Shown here: positions 8,263-16,710 of the stretch, in pieces
Layout: each line of letters starts with the position of its first letter
Numbering within the stretch: the stretch's first letter is position 1
Assembly (NCBI GenBank): GCA_028289645.1
Contig: JANQOK010000016.1
Span: 789,966 to 853,965 of the forward strand
Reading direction: 5' to 3'
DNA from: Anderseniella sp.
GTDB taxonomy: Bacteria; Pseudomonadota; Alphaproteobacteria; Rhizobiales; Aestuariivirgaceae
DNA: 64,000 nucleotides
Position numbers and translations under genes: made by a program
The notes under the pieces: generated by a model
The model's input: the letters and a program-made list of their open reading frames with translations, nothing else
Database searches by the model: none
What the model was told of the DNA's origin: nothing

Positions 8263-9138
8263 ATGACCACACATTCGCCCGCCGCCCGACTTAGGAAACT
8301 GCTGGCCGAGGACACCTGCCATGTTATGCCGTGCTGCTGGGACGCGCTGAGCGCCAAGATGATCGGCGATGCCGGCTTTGGCTTCACTTTCATGTCGGGC
8401 TTTGCCGTGTCCGCCTCCCGCATCGGCGCGCCCGACACCGGCCTGATCTCGTTTGGCGAGATGCTCGACCAGGGCCGCAATATCTGCGCCGCCACCGACA
8501 TACCGGTGATCGGCGACGGCGACACCGGATACGGCAACGCGCTCAATGTTCGCCGCACGGTGGAGCAGTATGCCCGGGCCGGCTTCGGCGCGGTGATGAT
8601 CGAAGACCAGGTGTCGCCGAAGAGATGCGGCCACACCAAGGGCAAGCTGGTGGTCGAGCGCGACGAGGCATTCAACCGGATCAAAGCGGCGGTGGATGCG
8701 CGCGAGGCCGGTGCCGACATCATGATCCTGGCGCGCACCGATGCCCGGCACGGACACGGGCTGGGCGAAGCCATCGAGCGGGCCAGGGGATTTTCCGGCC
8801 TGGGCGCCGACATGCTGTTTGTCGAAGCGCCACAGTCCGAAGATGAGATGGCGCGCCTGACCAGCGAAGCGCCCGGCATTCACATGGCCAACCTGGTGGA
8901 AGGCGGCGCGACACCGATACTGCACCCCGACCGCCTGCATGAACTGGGTTACAGCTTCGCCGCCTATCCGCTGACGCTGATGTCTGCCGCCATGAAAGCG
9001 ATCACGGCATCACTGGCCGAAATGGCTGAGCGCAAGCACCCGGCCGACCGGCTGCTGGATTTTGCCGACCTGCGCAAGGCGGTCGGGTTCGATGCCTATT
9101 ACGACGCGGAGAAGGCGTATTCGGACAGTCGCGACTGA
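8263..9138 (+). CDS. Isocitrate lyase/PEP mutase superfamily enzyme (2-methylisocitrate- or dimethylmalate-lyase-like)
   Basis: This 291-residue soluble enzyme has an alpha/beta barrel. The segment 'VIGDGDTGYGNALNV' carries the metal-binding Asp residues. The catalytic-loop signature 'PKRCGH' matches the ICL pattern K-[KR]-C-G-H, so it probably cleaves a C-C bond rather than a phosphonate bond. 'ILARTDARHGHGLGEAIERA' is the typical later strand. Known relatives cleave 2-methylisocitrate or 2,3-dimethylmalate, or decarboxylate oxaloacetate. It follows the TRAP genes by 9 bp, so its substrate is probably the imported acid or a product of the enolase-superfamily enzyme divergent from this operon. 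It differs from the paralogue at 18613-19503, which has lost the Gly-His of the loop. Confidence 0.85.
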   Translation: MTTHSPAARLRKLLAEDTCHVMPCCWDALSAKMIGDAGFGFTFMSGFAVSASRIGAPDTGLISFGEMLDQGRNICAATDIPVIGDGDTGYGNALNVRRTVEQYARAGFGAVMIEDQVSPKRCGHTKGKLVVERDEAFNRIKAAVDAREAGADIMILARTDARHGHGLGEAIERARGFSGLGADMLFVEAPQSEDEMARLTSEAPGIHMANLVEGGATPILHPDRLHELGYSFAAYPLTLMSAAMKAITASLAEMAERKHPADRLLDFADLRKAVGFDAYYDAEKAYSDSRD

Positions 9139-9152
9139 GGCCAAGGTGCCCG

Positions 9153-10259
9153 CTAGCCGACGCGCAGCAGCTTGTAGCAGAGCAGCTTTGACAGGTTGAG
9201 CAGCAGTTTTGCCGCCAGCTGCGGCTCGTTCACCGCCAGTTTCTTCAGGTTGCTTTCGCTCAGGGACAGCACGCGGGTACCGTCGGTTGCCACGTACACA
9301 TCCGCCGCCCGCGGGCTTTCCAGCAGAAACGCCATTTCACCGACAATATCGCCGCTGCAGCACACGTCCACGACGCGGTCACCAGCGCGCACTTCCAGCG
9401 TGCCGGACAGAACGGCGAACATGTTCTGGGCCACATTGCCGGCCTTGATCAGGTGGTCACCGGCCTGGCATTCAATCGCATTGCTCTTGGACAGGCAGCG
9501 CTGGCATTCATCCTCACTCAGGCCATCGAACAGGTGGGTCGGGTTTTCAGCCAGCTGGATGGCCTGTTCGATTTCGGACTGATACTCCTTTTGCGGCGTC
9601 AATGCCTGGCTCAGCACAACGCGGCCGGAAGACAGCAGTTTCGGCAGGCAGGAAGGCACGCTTGCGGTGTCACCATAGTCCTGCAACAGGCTGACAAACG
9701 GCGACTGCACCTGTTTCATGTAAGCGATGTCCTCCGGCACCATGACCAACGGAACCAGGTATCCGGTTTCCTTGCTGTTGACGTTCCTGTCGGCGTAGGC
9801 GCGAAAACCCATGCCCAGATACAGATTGAGCAGGTGAGGCTCGCAGTCCCCGAAGATCAGCTGGATGCGATGCTCGTTGACGAAGGCCAGGTAGGTCTGG
9901 AACAGGCGGAAGATCAGATCCGTGCCACGCTGGCTTGGTGCGACCATGAAGCGCTCGCCGACAATCATCTGCTCGCACGGGATCTGCTCCAGAAACCGGG
10001 CCAGATCGTACTGCTCGACCTGGCGGGCGCACAGGGGTGCATCGCCGCCCCAGTTGTGCCGCATGGTGGCGACGATCTGCTCACCATCGGTGGCGTAATA
10101 GAGCCTGGCGGTTTCATCTTCAGGCTCGCAGAAAATGCGCTGGTCATGGTCAGCCACCGAGCGGTACCTGCCCATCTCCTCGACATAGATGTCATAGCGG
10201 AAACGATACACGTCATGACGCTGCTGCGGGGTTACGGCTTCGTGGATAGTCGGCTTCAT
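9153..10259 (-). CDS. N-acyltransferase-like domain fused to a cyclic-nucleotide-binding domain
   Basis: This 368-residue protein has two parts. The N-terminal region (about 1-180) resembles the FeeM/GNAT-type fold of N-acyl amino acid synthases: 'VYRFRYDIYVEEMGRY' near the N-terminus, 'VGERFMVAPSQRG' as the acyl-donor strand, and 'GFRAY'. The C-terminal region (about 240-365) is a cNMP-binding fold with a phosphate-binding cassette-like 'GDIVGEMAFLLESPRAADV'. No DNA-binding helix-turn-helix is visible. The protein could be an acyltransferase gated by cAMP or another ligand, or a crotonase-free Pat-like regulator. It is convergent with the lyase gene, with only 14 bp between stops. Function beyond the domains is inference. 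Confidence 0.75.
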   Translation of the reverse strand: MKPTIHEAVTPQQRHDVYRFRYDIYVEEMGRYRSVADHDQRIFCEPEDETARLYYATDGEQIVATMRHNWGGDAPLCARQVEQYDLARFLEQIPCEQMIVGERFMVAPSQRGTDLIFRLFQTYLAFVNEHRIQLIFGDCEPHLLNLYLGMGFRAYADRNVNSKETGYLVPLVMVPEDIAYMKQVQSPFVSLLQDYGDTASVPSCLPKLLSSGRVVLSQALTPQKEYQSEIEQAIQLAENPTHLFDGLSEDECQRCLSKSNAIECQAGDHLIKAGNVAQNMFAVLSGTLEVRAGDRVVDVCCSGDIVGEMAFLLESPRAADVYVATDGTRVLSLSESNLKKLAVNEPQLAAKLLLNLSKLLCYKLLRVG

Positions 10260-10441
10260 ATCGAGCTGGTCTTTCTTTCACATGCAACTCTGACGGGTAG
10301 TTCAAACCCTAACCTGCAACCGGCTAACAGCGCTACGCAAATTGCGATGTGAAGAGATGCACAAGCTGCAAACCGGCTTGTGGATGCGTCCTCAGTATGC
10401 GACTGTTTTAAAAGCAATTGTTACGTTATCCGGAGGCGAAC

Positions 10442-12022
10442 ATGCTGGACAAAGCCCAAGCTGGCCAAGGCTCCGTCACACCGCATGGACGGCCCGACGG
10501 CGTGCCGGTTTTCACCTCACCGCCGCTGAAATCGGCGCGGCCGCCACGCTGCCCGCCGTTTGTCGAAGTGACCGATCCGGACCAGTTGCTGCCCTATCTG
10601 GAGCATGTGGCCAAACGGCCCTACAATCACGGCCTGAACGCCTGCTGGGACCTCAAGCCAGGCGAACGGGTGCTGTTGCGCGTCGACAACTGGCACTCCG
10701 ACATGGTCATCCAGGCGTGCCAGAAAATTCTCGAAAAGTACAACGTGGTCTACGAGATCAAAAAAATCGATCGCGGCCCGATCCCGCAATGGGTCGGAGC
10801 CGACGAGGTCCAGTACTATTTGCGCCGCACCAAGGAGCTGGCCGAGTGGATGGACATGTGGGAGGAGATCGAGAAGAAGAAGGAATATGACAAGGTCCTG
10901 ATGGGGTATGGCGGCCCGGTTCTGGCGGAACGCTACATCAAGATCCAGCGCATGCCATTCATCACGCCGGAAATCCTGGCCTCGCCGGCCCACACCATGC
11001 CGATCGAAGTGCTGAACGCCATGGACAGGTGGACCTGGGACCGCATCCGCTCGGCCAAGCGGGCCCGCATCACCGATCCGGAAGGCACCGACCTGGAGTT
11101 CACCAATCACCCGGAATACTGGGACAGCCGGCGCGAGTTCTACAATCCCGACCTGGTGTCGGCCACCTGGACCGGCAATGAACACTTCGGCAAGACCTAC
11201 CTGCCCGGCCATGTCACCGGCAGGCCGTGGGTGTTCCTGCCCGGCAAGGAAAGCGGCAACGGTGTCATTGCCGGCACCACCAACCACATCGCCGCCATGG
11301 ACTGGACGCAACTGGTTGTCGAGAACTCGAAGATTACCCAGATCAATGAAGGCGGAGAGTTCGGCCGGCAGCTGCGCGAGGTGATGGCGCAGACCGCCGA
11401 CATCCAGTACCCGGCGTTTCCCGGCAAGGGCATCATGCACTGGTGGGAAGCCTCCATCGGCACCAACCCGCACATACACCGGCCGCGCAAGGATTTCCCG
11501 TCGGGCTTCGTCAACTGCCTGTACGAGCGGGTGCGTTCCGGCGTGATCCACATGGGCTTCGGCACCATCATCTCATCCATGGCGGAACGCCAGGCGGCCC
11601 GGGCCGGCCACCTGGTGGGACACTGGCACATTCATCTGTACTTCCCGAATTACCATCTTGAACGTGAAGGCGACAACGAGATGCTGATCGAGAACGGCCG
11701 CCTGCTGGCGCTCGATGATCCGGAGATCCGGAAACTGTGTGCCAGGTACGGCGACGTTGACCTGTGGCTGGATGAATCCTGGAACCCGGCGGTGCCCGGC
11801 ATCAATATGGACGGCGACTACTGGGATCATTACGCCGCCGACCCGCTGCACTGGGTGAAGACCGAACTGGAGGTGTGCCGCAACTACCACCCGATGTTCA
11901 TGAAGATGGTCGGGGCCGACGGCAAATACTGTCACGGCGCCGGTGCCGAGTTCTGGAAGGGTGGCTGCTGCAACCATTCAGGCCATGGCCATCACGCCCT
12001 GCCCGGCAATTGCTGCGGCTGA
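10442..12022 (+). CDS. M29-aminopeptidase-like protein with Cys/His-rich C-terminal tail
   Basis: This 526-residue protein shares local features with the M29 (aminopeptidase T/S) family: 'LKPGERVLLRVDNWHSDMV', 'KRARITDPEGTDLEFT', 'GTNPHIHRPR' and 'GVIHMGFGT'. The classical metal ligands are not cleanly placed, and the body is rich in His and Trp, for example 'GHWHIHLYFP'. The last 30 residues are strikingly metal-like, with 'GGCCNHSGHGHHALPGNCCG'. The ATG at 10442 was chosen because it follows GGAGG at a good distance. The methyltransferase gene begins 12 bp downstream. Whether this is a peptidase is uncertain; it may be a related metalloenzyme with a different substrate. Confidence 0.6.
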   Translation: MLDKAQAGQGSVTPHGRPDGVPVFTSPPLKSARPPRCPPFVEVTDPDQLLPYLEHVAKRPYNHGLNACWDLKPGERVLLRVDNWHSDMVIQACQKILEKYNVVYEIKKIDRGPIPQWVGADEVQYYLRRTKELAEWMDMWEEIEKKKEYDKVLMGYGGPVLAERYIKIQRMPFITPEILASPAHTMPIEVLNAMDRWTWDRIRSAKRARITDPEGTDLEFTNHPEYWDSRREFYNPDLVSATWTGNEHFGKTYLPGHVTGRPWVFLPGKESGNGVIAGTTNHIAAMDWTQLVVENSKITQINEGGEFGRQLREVMAQTADIQYPAFPGKGIMHWWEASIGTNPHIHRPRKDFPSGFVNCLYERVRSGVIHMGFGTIISSMAERQAARAGHLVGHWHIHLYFPNYHLEREGDNEMLIENGRLLALDDPEIRKLCARYGDVDLWLDESWNPAVPGINMDGDYWDHYAADPLHWVKTELEVCRNYHPMFMKMVGADGKYCHGAGAEFWKGGCCNHSGHGHHALPGNCCG

Positions 12023-12034
12023 CAGCGTGCACAC

Positions 12035-12703
12035 ATGACCCATCTTGATGTACTGACCGGCCTGGTCGATCTGGACGGGGCGACCGCCGTGGACGTGGGG
12101 GCAGGCGACGGCGCGTTCGCCCGCCAACTTGCGTCGACTGCGACCAATGTCGTTGCCATTGAGATTGACGACGGCAAGGTGCAGCAGGGTTCGCGGAATG
12201 CCCCATGCGGCTTGGAGTTCCGCCTTGGCCGGGCCGAAGACCTGCCGGTCGACAGCGCTGCCGCCGATCTGGTGTGCTTCATGTTTTCATTTCACCATGT
12301 TCCCGCAACTACACAGGTGCAGGCGCTGGAAGAATGCGCCCGGGTCCTGCGCGCCGGCGGCCGGCTGCACGTGGTCGATCCGCTGCCGCACGGCGGCATG
12401 ACGGAAATCGTCAAGCCGCTGGAAGACGAAACCGAAGTCCGGACCGCATCGCAGAACCGGTTGCGCAAGCTTGCCATGCCGCAGTTCCGGCTGGTCGAGC
12501 ACCGGGACTATGTTCTGACGCGCACATACGAAAGCTTCGATCAAGTGGTCGATCGGGTCACAAGCGCCAATCCGGCCAGGCGCGACAAGCTTCCAGCCGC
12601 CATCGCGGCCATGCGACGGGCGTTCGATGAGCACATGCGGCCGACGGCAGCAGGTTACGAAGTCGAGCAGCCATGCGCGATGTTTCACTTTGAGCGGGTC
12701 TAG
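12035..12703 (+). CDS. Class I SAM-dependent methyltransferase
   Basis: This 222-residue soluble protein contains motif I 'AVDVGAGDGAFARQLA' (near residues 15-30), an acidic post-I residue in 'VVAIEID', motif II-like 'DLVCFMFSFHHVP', and 'ARVLRAGGRLHVVDPLP'. This is the UbiE/Methyltransf_11 style of fold. The substrate cannot be told. It starts 12 bp after the M29-like gene and is probably cotranscribed with it. Its stop codon lies inside the left arm of a bidirectional hairpin shared with the converging TRAP operon. Confidence 0.82.
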   Translation: MTHLDVLTGLVDLDGATAVDVGAGDGAFARQLASTATNVVAIEIDDGKVQQGSRNAPCGLEFRLGRAEDLPVDSAAADLVCFMFSFHHVPATTQVQALEECARVLRAGGRLHVVDPLPHGGMTEIVKPLEDETEVRTASQNRLRKLAMPQFRLVEHRDYVLTRTYESFDQVVDRVTSANPARRDKLPAAIAAMRRAFDEHMRPTAAGYEVEQPCAMFHFERV

Positions 12704-12719
12704 GGTCTCGACCCTAGAC
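12698..12719. terminator. Bidirectional terminator-like hairpin holding both stop codons
   Basis: A 9-bp perfect stem, GTCTAGGGT/ACCCTAGAC, has a CTCG loop. The TAG stop of the methyltransferase (12701-12703) and the TAG stop of the converging TRAP large subunit (12716-12714 on the minus strand) are both built into the stem. Confidence 0.65.
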
Positions 12720-14054
12720 GAACTGGGTCAGCCACAGTGACAGCGCCGGCACCGTCAGGATCAGGCCGAGCACGAACACTTCGGCTGACAGGAACCAGGC
12801 GACGCCGGTGAAGATCGATTCCAGCCTTATCCTGTCGCCGACGATGGACTTGATCACGAACACGTTCAGGCCGATGGGCGGTGTCACCAGCCCGATTTCC
12901 AGCAGCTTGATGACCACGACACCGAACCAGATCAGCGAGAAGCCGAACGCCTCTACGATCGGGATGGTCAGCGGCAGTGTCAGCAGGATGATCCCGATGG
13001 GGTCGAGGAACATGCCCAGGAAGATGTACATGACCACCATCAGGCCGATGACCACCACAACGGATGCGCCGCTGCCGTCAATCAGGGCGGTGATCGAAGC
13101 GGCCATGCCGGTGAGCGCAATGAAGTTGACAAACAGCTTGCCGCCGATGGCGATGGCAAAGATCATCGACGACTGGTAGACGGTCTCCTTCAGGGCTGAG
13201 CCGATGTTCGAGGTTTTCAGCCGGCCCAGTACCAGCCCAAGCACCAGGCTGGCGGCGGCACCGATGCCGGCGGCTTCGGTCGGTGTGAAGAAACCGGCAT
13301 ATATGCCGCCGATCACCACCACGAACAGCAGCACAATGGCCCAGCAGCGCCCCAGCGCGCTCATGCGGTCGGCCCGGGTGACGGTTTCCTCGGGCACCGG
13401 TGCGGCGTCAGGCTTCAGCGACACCCAGATGTAGATCACGACGATATAGGCGAACAGCGACAGCAGGCCTGGAATGATGGCGGCAATGAACAGCTTGGCA
13501 ATCGATTGCTCGGCAAAGATGCCATACAGGATGAACAGCACGCTGGGCGGGATCAGCGAGCCGAGCGTCCCGCCAATTGCAACCGATCCTGTCGCCAGCG
13601 GCTTGGAGTAGCCGAATTTCAGCATTTCGGGGATCGCGATGCGCCCCATGGCGGCAGCGCAGGCGACGGACGAGCCGGTTATCGCGGAAAACCCGCCGCA
13701 GCCGACGATGGACGCCGTGGCCACGCCGCCTTTCAGCTTCGACAGCCACAGTCGCGCGGCGCGGTAGATATCGGTGGTGAAGCCGGCTTCATAGGAAATA
13801 TGCCCCATGAAGATGAACAGCGGAACGGTGGACAGGGTGTAGCTGGTGATGAAGGCGAACGGCGAATTGATCAACAGCGAGAACGTCGGCTGCCAGGCAT
13901 ACTCGGGCTGAAATTCAGCGCCTGGCCGCCAGGCGAAGATCACGAAAATGCCGACACTGGCAACCACACCCAGTGCTGCCGCGATGGGCACCCGCATGGC
14001 AAGCAGGAACAGCGCGACGGGAAGAGCGATATAGCCGATTGTGAGCGGTTCCAT
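12714..14054 (-). CDS. TRAP transporter large permease subunit (DctM family), second system
   Basis: This 446-residue polytopic protein carries DctM signatures: 'MRVPIAAALGVVASVGIF', 'ITGSSVACAAAMGRIAIPEM', 'GGTLGSLIPPSVLFILYGI' and 'FFTPTEAAGIGAAASLVLG'. A longer loop after the first helices is typical of one DctM branch. It forms the transport core of the second TRAP system and follows its DctQ gene by 6 bp. The operon is divergent from the IclR regulator, whose operator lies in the shared upstream region. It is not a recent copy of the first DctM, because the two differ widely. Confidence 0.92.
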   Translation of the reverse strand: MEPLTIGYIALPVALFLLAMRVPIAAALGVVASVGIFVIFAWRPGAEFQPEYAWQPTFSLLINSPFAFITSYTLSTVPLFIFMGHISYEAGFTTDIYRAARLWLSKLKGGVATASIVGCGGFSAITGSSVACAAAMGRIAIPEMLKFGYSKPLATGSVAIGGTLGSLIPPSVLFILYGIFAEQSIAKLFIAAIIPGLLSLFAYIVVIYIWVSLKPDAAPVPEETVTRADRMSALGRCWAIVLLFVVVIGGIYAGFFTPTEAAGIGAAASLVLGLVLGRLKTSNIGSALKETVYQSSMIFAIAIGGKLFVNFIALTGMAASITALIDGSGASVVVVIGLMVVMYIFLGMFLDPIGIILLTLPLTIPIVEAFGFSLIWFGVVVIKLLEIGLVTPPIGLNVFVIKSIVGDRIRLESIFTGVAWFLSAEVFVLGLILTVPALSLWLTQFV

Positions 14055-14060
14055 AGCGTA

Positions 14061-14579
14061 CTAGCGGTGCCTGTCGGCGTCGGGCACATCGGGCGCGCGG
14101 CCCGATATGACGGCGCGGACGTTCCGGCCGAGGCTGACCAGGCATCTTGCCGTCAGCACCGCCACGCCGAACACGAACATGGCCTTCATCGGCCACGTTG
14201 GGATGTACAACTGGCCGTCATAGTACAGGTTCTCGGTGTATTCGCCGGGCACCTTCAGGGCCAGCATGTATCCCATGGTGCCGAAAAACGCGGCAAACAG
14301 AACTGTCCCGACCAGCCGCAGTGCATACTGCACCCGCACCGGCAACAGGTCGGCGATCACGGTCACCGCAATGTGCCCGTCTGTGCGTTCCACATAGGCC
14401 AGCGGCAGTACGATCACGCACACCATGAGCAGGCCGACCATGATCAGGTCGTCGGGTACCGGCATGTTGAACGCCACCCGGCCGACAACCGATGCGGTGA
14501 CGATGGCGCCCATGGCCAGAAGCGCCGCGCACGCCAGCCACATGGCGGCACCTTCGATCCTGCGTAGCAAGGTCATCAT
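14061..14579 (-). CDS. TRAP transporter small permease subunit (DctQ family), second system
   Basis: This 172-residue membrane protein has four hydrophobic stretches (about 12-33, 44-62, 85-108 and 131-150). The segment 'LPLAYVERTDGHIAVTVIADLLP' matches the DctQ loop block, where a histidine and acidic residues are common. It partners the adjacent DctM protein. The gene lies between the receptor gene (85-bp gap containing a hairpin) and the large subunit (6-bp gap), giving the usual P-Q-M order on the minus strand. The start ATG at 14579 is preceded by a plausible GGAGG-like stretch about 15 bp upstream ('cggaggacg' region read on the other strand is not used), so the start is only moderately sure. 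Confidence 0.85.
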   Translation of the reverse strand: MMTLLRRIEGAAMWLACAALLAMGAIVTASVVGRVAFNMPVPDDLIMVGLLMVCVIVLPLAYVERTDGHIAVTVIADLLPVRVQYALRLVGTVLFAAFFGTMGYMLALKVPGEYTENLYYDGQLYIPTWPMKAMFVFGVAVLTARCLVSLGRNVRAVISGRAPDVPDADRHR

Positions 14580-14607
14580 GTCGAGCCCCCGGAGGACGAA
14601 AAACCAA

Positions 14608-14645
14608 CAGCCCCGGCCAATGCTGCATCACAATGACCGGGGCTG
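14608..14645 (-). terminator. Hairpin between receptor and membrane-subunit genes of the second TRAP system
   Basis: A 9-bp perfect stem, CAGCCCCGG/CCGGGGCTG, has a 20-nt loop and lies directly after the receptor stop. It lacks a T-tract, so partial attenuation or 3'-end protection of the receptor mRNA is more likely than complete termination. Confidence 0.6.
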
Positions 14646-14664
14646 GCAACACAAGCGCAGCGCA

Positions 14665-15744
14665 TCAGCGCGCCCAGGGGTATCCCTTGTCGTCCCGTTC
14701 CTTGGTGTATTTTTCAACCAGGCTCTTGTAGTCGGCCAGGATAGCATCGCCGTCCATGCCCTTCTTCTTGGCCTTCTCGATCCAGTTCGACACATCCGCA
14801 TCGGCGACCTCGATCAGCTTGGCGCGCAGGGCCGGGTCGGGCTCGACAACCTTGACCTTGTTGCCGTCAATGCCTTCCTGCAGCTCCTTTTTCACGTCGG
14901 TGCGCGATGCATGCATTTTCTCAGCCATGTAGACGGTGAACTCCTTGCCGAGTTCATCCAGCAGTTTCTGCTGCTCTGGCTTCAGGCTGTTATAAGTGTT
15001 GGCGTTCATGGCCACGCCGAAAGCGAGCACCTGGCCCATGTTAAGCTCGGTGATGTAATTGGCCACCTCATAGTGCTTGTAAGCCTTGGCCACGTAGTAG
15101 TAGGTGGTCGAGCCGTCGACCGACCCGTTTGACAGCGCCTCGTACACCTTGGGCTGAGACATGGACACTGTCGCAGCACCCTGTGTTTTCAGGGCCGGCA
15201 CAAAGGCGCCGGTGGCACGAATGGTCTTGCCGTCCAGATCGGCCCCGGTCATGACCGGTGCGTCCTTCATCAGCAATTGCGTCGGCCCGGTCGTGTAGTT
15301 GCCGAAGTACTTGATGTTCGCCTTCTTCTGCTCGGCGATCGCGGCCGGGTTCTGGGTCATGAACTCGTAGGTGGCCATCATGCCGACCCATTCATCGCCG
15401 AACTGCAGGGTATCCACGACCTCGTAGGCGACCAGCTTGCCGGGCGCGTAGACCGGCACGATCGAGGCCATGTCGGCAACGCCGTCCGACAGGCCCTGGG
15501 CAGCCGTCTTGGCGCCAAGCAGCGCACCGCCCCAGGTAATGTTCAGTCCAAGCGTGTCACCGGAGCGCTTGCGTAGCTCGGTGTCGAGCCACTGGATGGC
15601 AGCGGCACGGGTGCCCCGGTTCGGGCCAAACTCGGCAAAGCGCAGCTCGCGCATCTCCGCGCTGGCGCTGGATACCCCGAGTGTAAGCACCGAACCTGCC
15701 GTAACCAGACCAGCCATGGCCAGCGCACTTATAACTTTATGCAT
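14665..15744 (-). CDS. TRAP transporter solute-binding protein (DctP family), second system
   Basis: This 359-residue periplasmic receptor has a signal peptide at about residues 1-29 (ending SSASA-E). DctP landmarks include 'FAEFGPNRGTRAAAIQWLDTELRKRSGD', 'MKDAPVMTGADLDGKTIRATG' (with the ligand-binding Arg strand) and 'GSVDGSTTYYYVAKAYKHYEVANY'. It is the first gene of the operon that runs leftwards. The promoter region holds a perfect TTGACA at 15827-15822 on the minus strand and, upstream of it, the IclR-type palindrome at 15839-15857. Control of this transporter by the neighbouring IclR protein is therefore likely. The ligand is probably a substrate or precursor for the hydratase/lyase operon on the other side of the regulator. 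Confidence 0.92.
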   Translation of the reverse strand: MHKVISALAMAGLVTAGSVLTLGVSSASAEMRELRFAEFGPNRGTRAAAIQWLDTELRKRSGDTLGLNITWGGALLGAKTAAQGLSDGVADMASIVPVYAPGKLVAYEVVDTLQFGDEWVGMMATYEFMTQNPAAIAEQKKANIKYFGNYTTGPTQLLMKDAPVMTGADLDGKTIRATGAFVPALKTQGAATVSMSQPKVYEALSNGSVDGSTTYYYVAKAYKHYEVANYITELNMGQVLAFGVAMNANTYNSLKPEQQKLLDELGKEFTVYMAEKMHASRTDVKKELQEGIDGNKVKVVEPDPALRAKLIEVADADVSNWIEKAKKKGMDGDAILADYKSLVEKYTKERDDKGYPWAR

Positions 15745-15798
15745 TAAACAATCCTCCCGTTATTGGCTGCGCGGCGCAGCGGACGTCGTTCCTGTGAC

Positions 15799-15827
15799 TA
15801 TCCCACAATCTGGTATTGTATTGTCAA
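15799..15827 (-). promoter_or_regulatory. Candidate promoter of the second TRAP operon
   Basis: On the minus strand a consensus -35 TTGACA (15827-15822) is followed after 17 nt by GGGATA (15804-15799), a weak -10. The initiation site would fall about 45-50 bp before the receptor start codon. Confidence 0.4.
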
Positions 15828-15838
15828 CAGATAATTGA

Positions 15839-15857
15839 TATTTCATCTGATGAAATA
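15839..15857. promoter_or_regulatory. IclR-type operator, copy 1
   Basis: TATTTCATCTGATGAAATA is a perfect palindrome with 9-bp arms and a central T. It lies 20 bp before the IclR start codon and just upstream of the TRAP promoter -35 box. The core ATTTCATC-N-GATGAAAT recurs at 16710-16726. Confidence 0.75.
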
Positions 15858-15876
15858 GCATAGGACACTTGAAGCC

Positions 15877-16710
15877 ATGTATGGACAGGCACCGGCCAAC
15901 AGCCCCAGACGCACCAGAGACGGCAGCACGCTGCCGCGTGTAAGGTCAATATCGCGCGCCATTCACATCATGCGGGCGTTTACGCCGGAGCGGCGCCATC
16001 TGACCCTTGCCGAGATCGTTCGCGCCACCGGACTGGACGCCGGCACCACGCGCAGGATTCTTGTTACGCTGCGCGACGAGAGCATCGTGCGCCAGGACGA
16101 CAATACCGGCGCCTACTGCCTGGCGCTTGACGTGTTGCAGATAGCCGGCGCCGTGCCGGAAGGAAACTCGCTGCGCGAGCTGACCGAGAGCAGACTGATG
16201 CGGCTGGCGCGGGACACCGGTGCCACGGTGTTCCTGTCGATACTGCGCAACAATGCCGCCGTTTGCCTGGCCCGGTATCATGGCGAATCCGCAGTGCAGG
16301 TGCGCTGGTGGTCGGTTGGCGGCAAATTGCCGTTGAACTGTGGAGCGGGGCCAAAGGTCCTGCTGGCGCACATGCCCGAAACCGAACAGGACAGCTTCCT
16401 GAACAGCAACCTGACCCAGCTCACCGACAAGAGCGTCATCGATGCCGGGCGCCTGAAGAAGGAGCTGAACGAGATCCGCGAAACCGGCTGGGCCATCACA
16501 CATGACGACGTCGCGGTCGGCCTTTCCGCCCTTGCCGTGCCGCTCAGCAATGCGGACGGCGACGTGCTGGCCGCGGTCTCCGTGGGCGGGCTGACGGCGC
16601 AGATCGCCGGCGAAGGCTCGCCCCGATGCCTCGACGACCTGTTACACTGCGGCCGCGACCTGGCCACGCTGGTGCGCTCGATATCTCCCACATCCATGCC
16701 AGTTGAGTGA
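15877..16710 (+). CDS. IclR-family transcriptional regulator
   Basis: This 277-residue protein has an N-terminal winged helix-turn-helix (about 25-85), including 'RAIHIMRAFTPERRHLTLAEIVRATGLD'-type and 'TRRILVTLRDESIV' segments. It has a C-terminal effector domain with 'LPLNCGAGPKVLLAHMP', 'GWAITHDDVAVGLSALAVPL' and 'AVSVGGLTAQI', the hallmark IclR blocks. IclR proteins bind small acids and usually repress catabolic operons. The gene lies between the leftward TRAP operon and the rightward hydratase/lyase operon. The same 17-bp palindrome occurs on both sides of it, with copy 2 overlapping its own stop codon. That arrangement strongly suggests one regulator coordinating uptake and metabolism. 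Confidence 0.92.
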   Translation: MYGQAPANSPRRTRDGSTLPRVRSISRAIHIMRAFTPERRHLTLAEIVRATGLDAGTTRRILVTLRDESIVRQDDNTGAYCLALDVLQIAGAVPEGNSLRELTESRLMRLARDTGATVFLSILRNNAAVCLARYHGESAVQVRWWSVGGKLPLNCGAGPKVLLAHMPETEQDSFLNSNLTQLTDKSVIDAGRLKKELNEIRETGWAITHDDVAVGLSALAVPLSNADGDVLAAVSVGGLTAQIAGEGSPRCLDDLLHCGRDLATLVRSISPTSMPVE

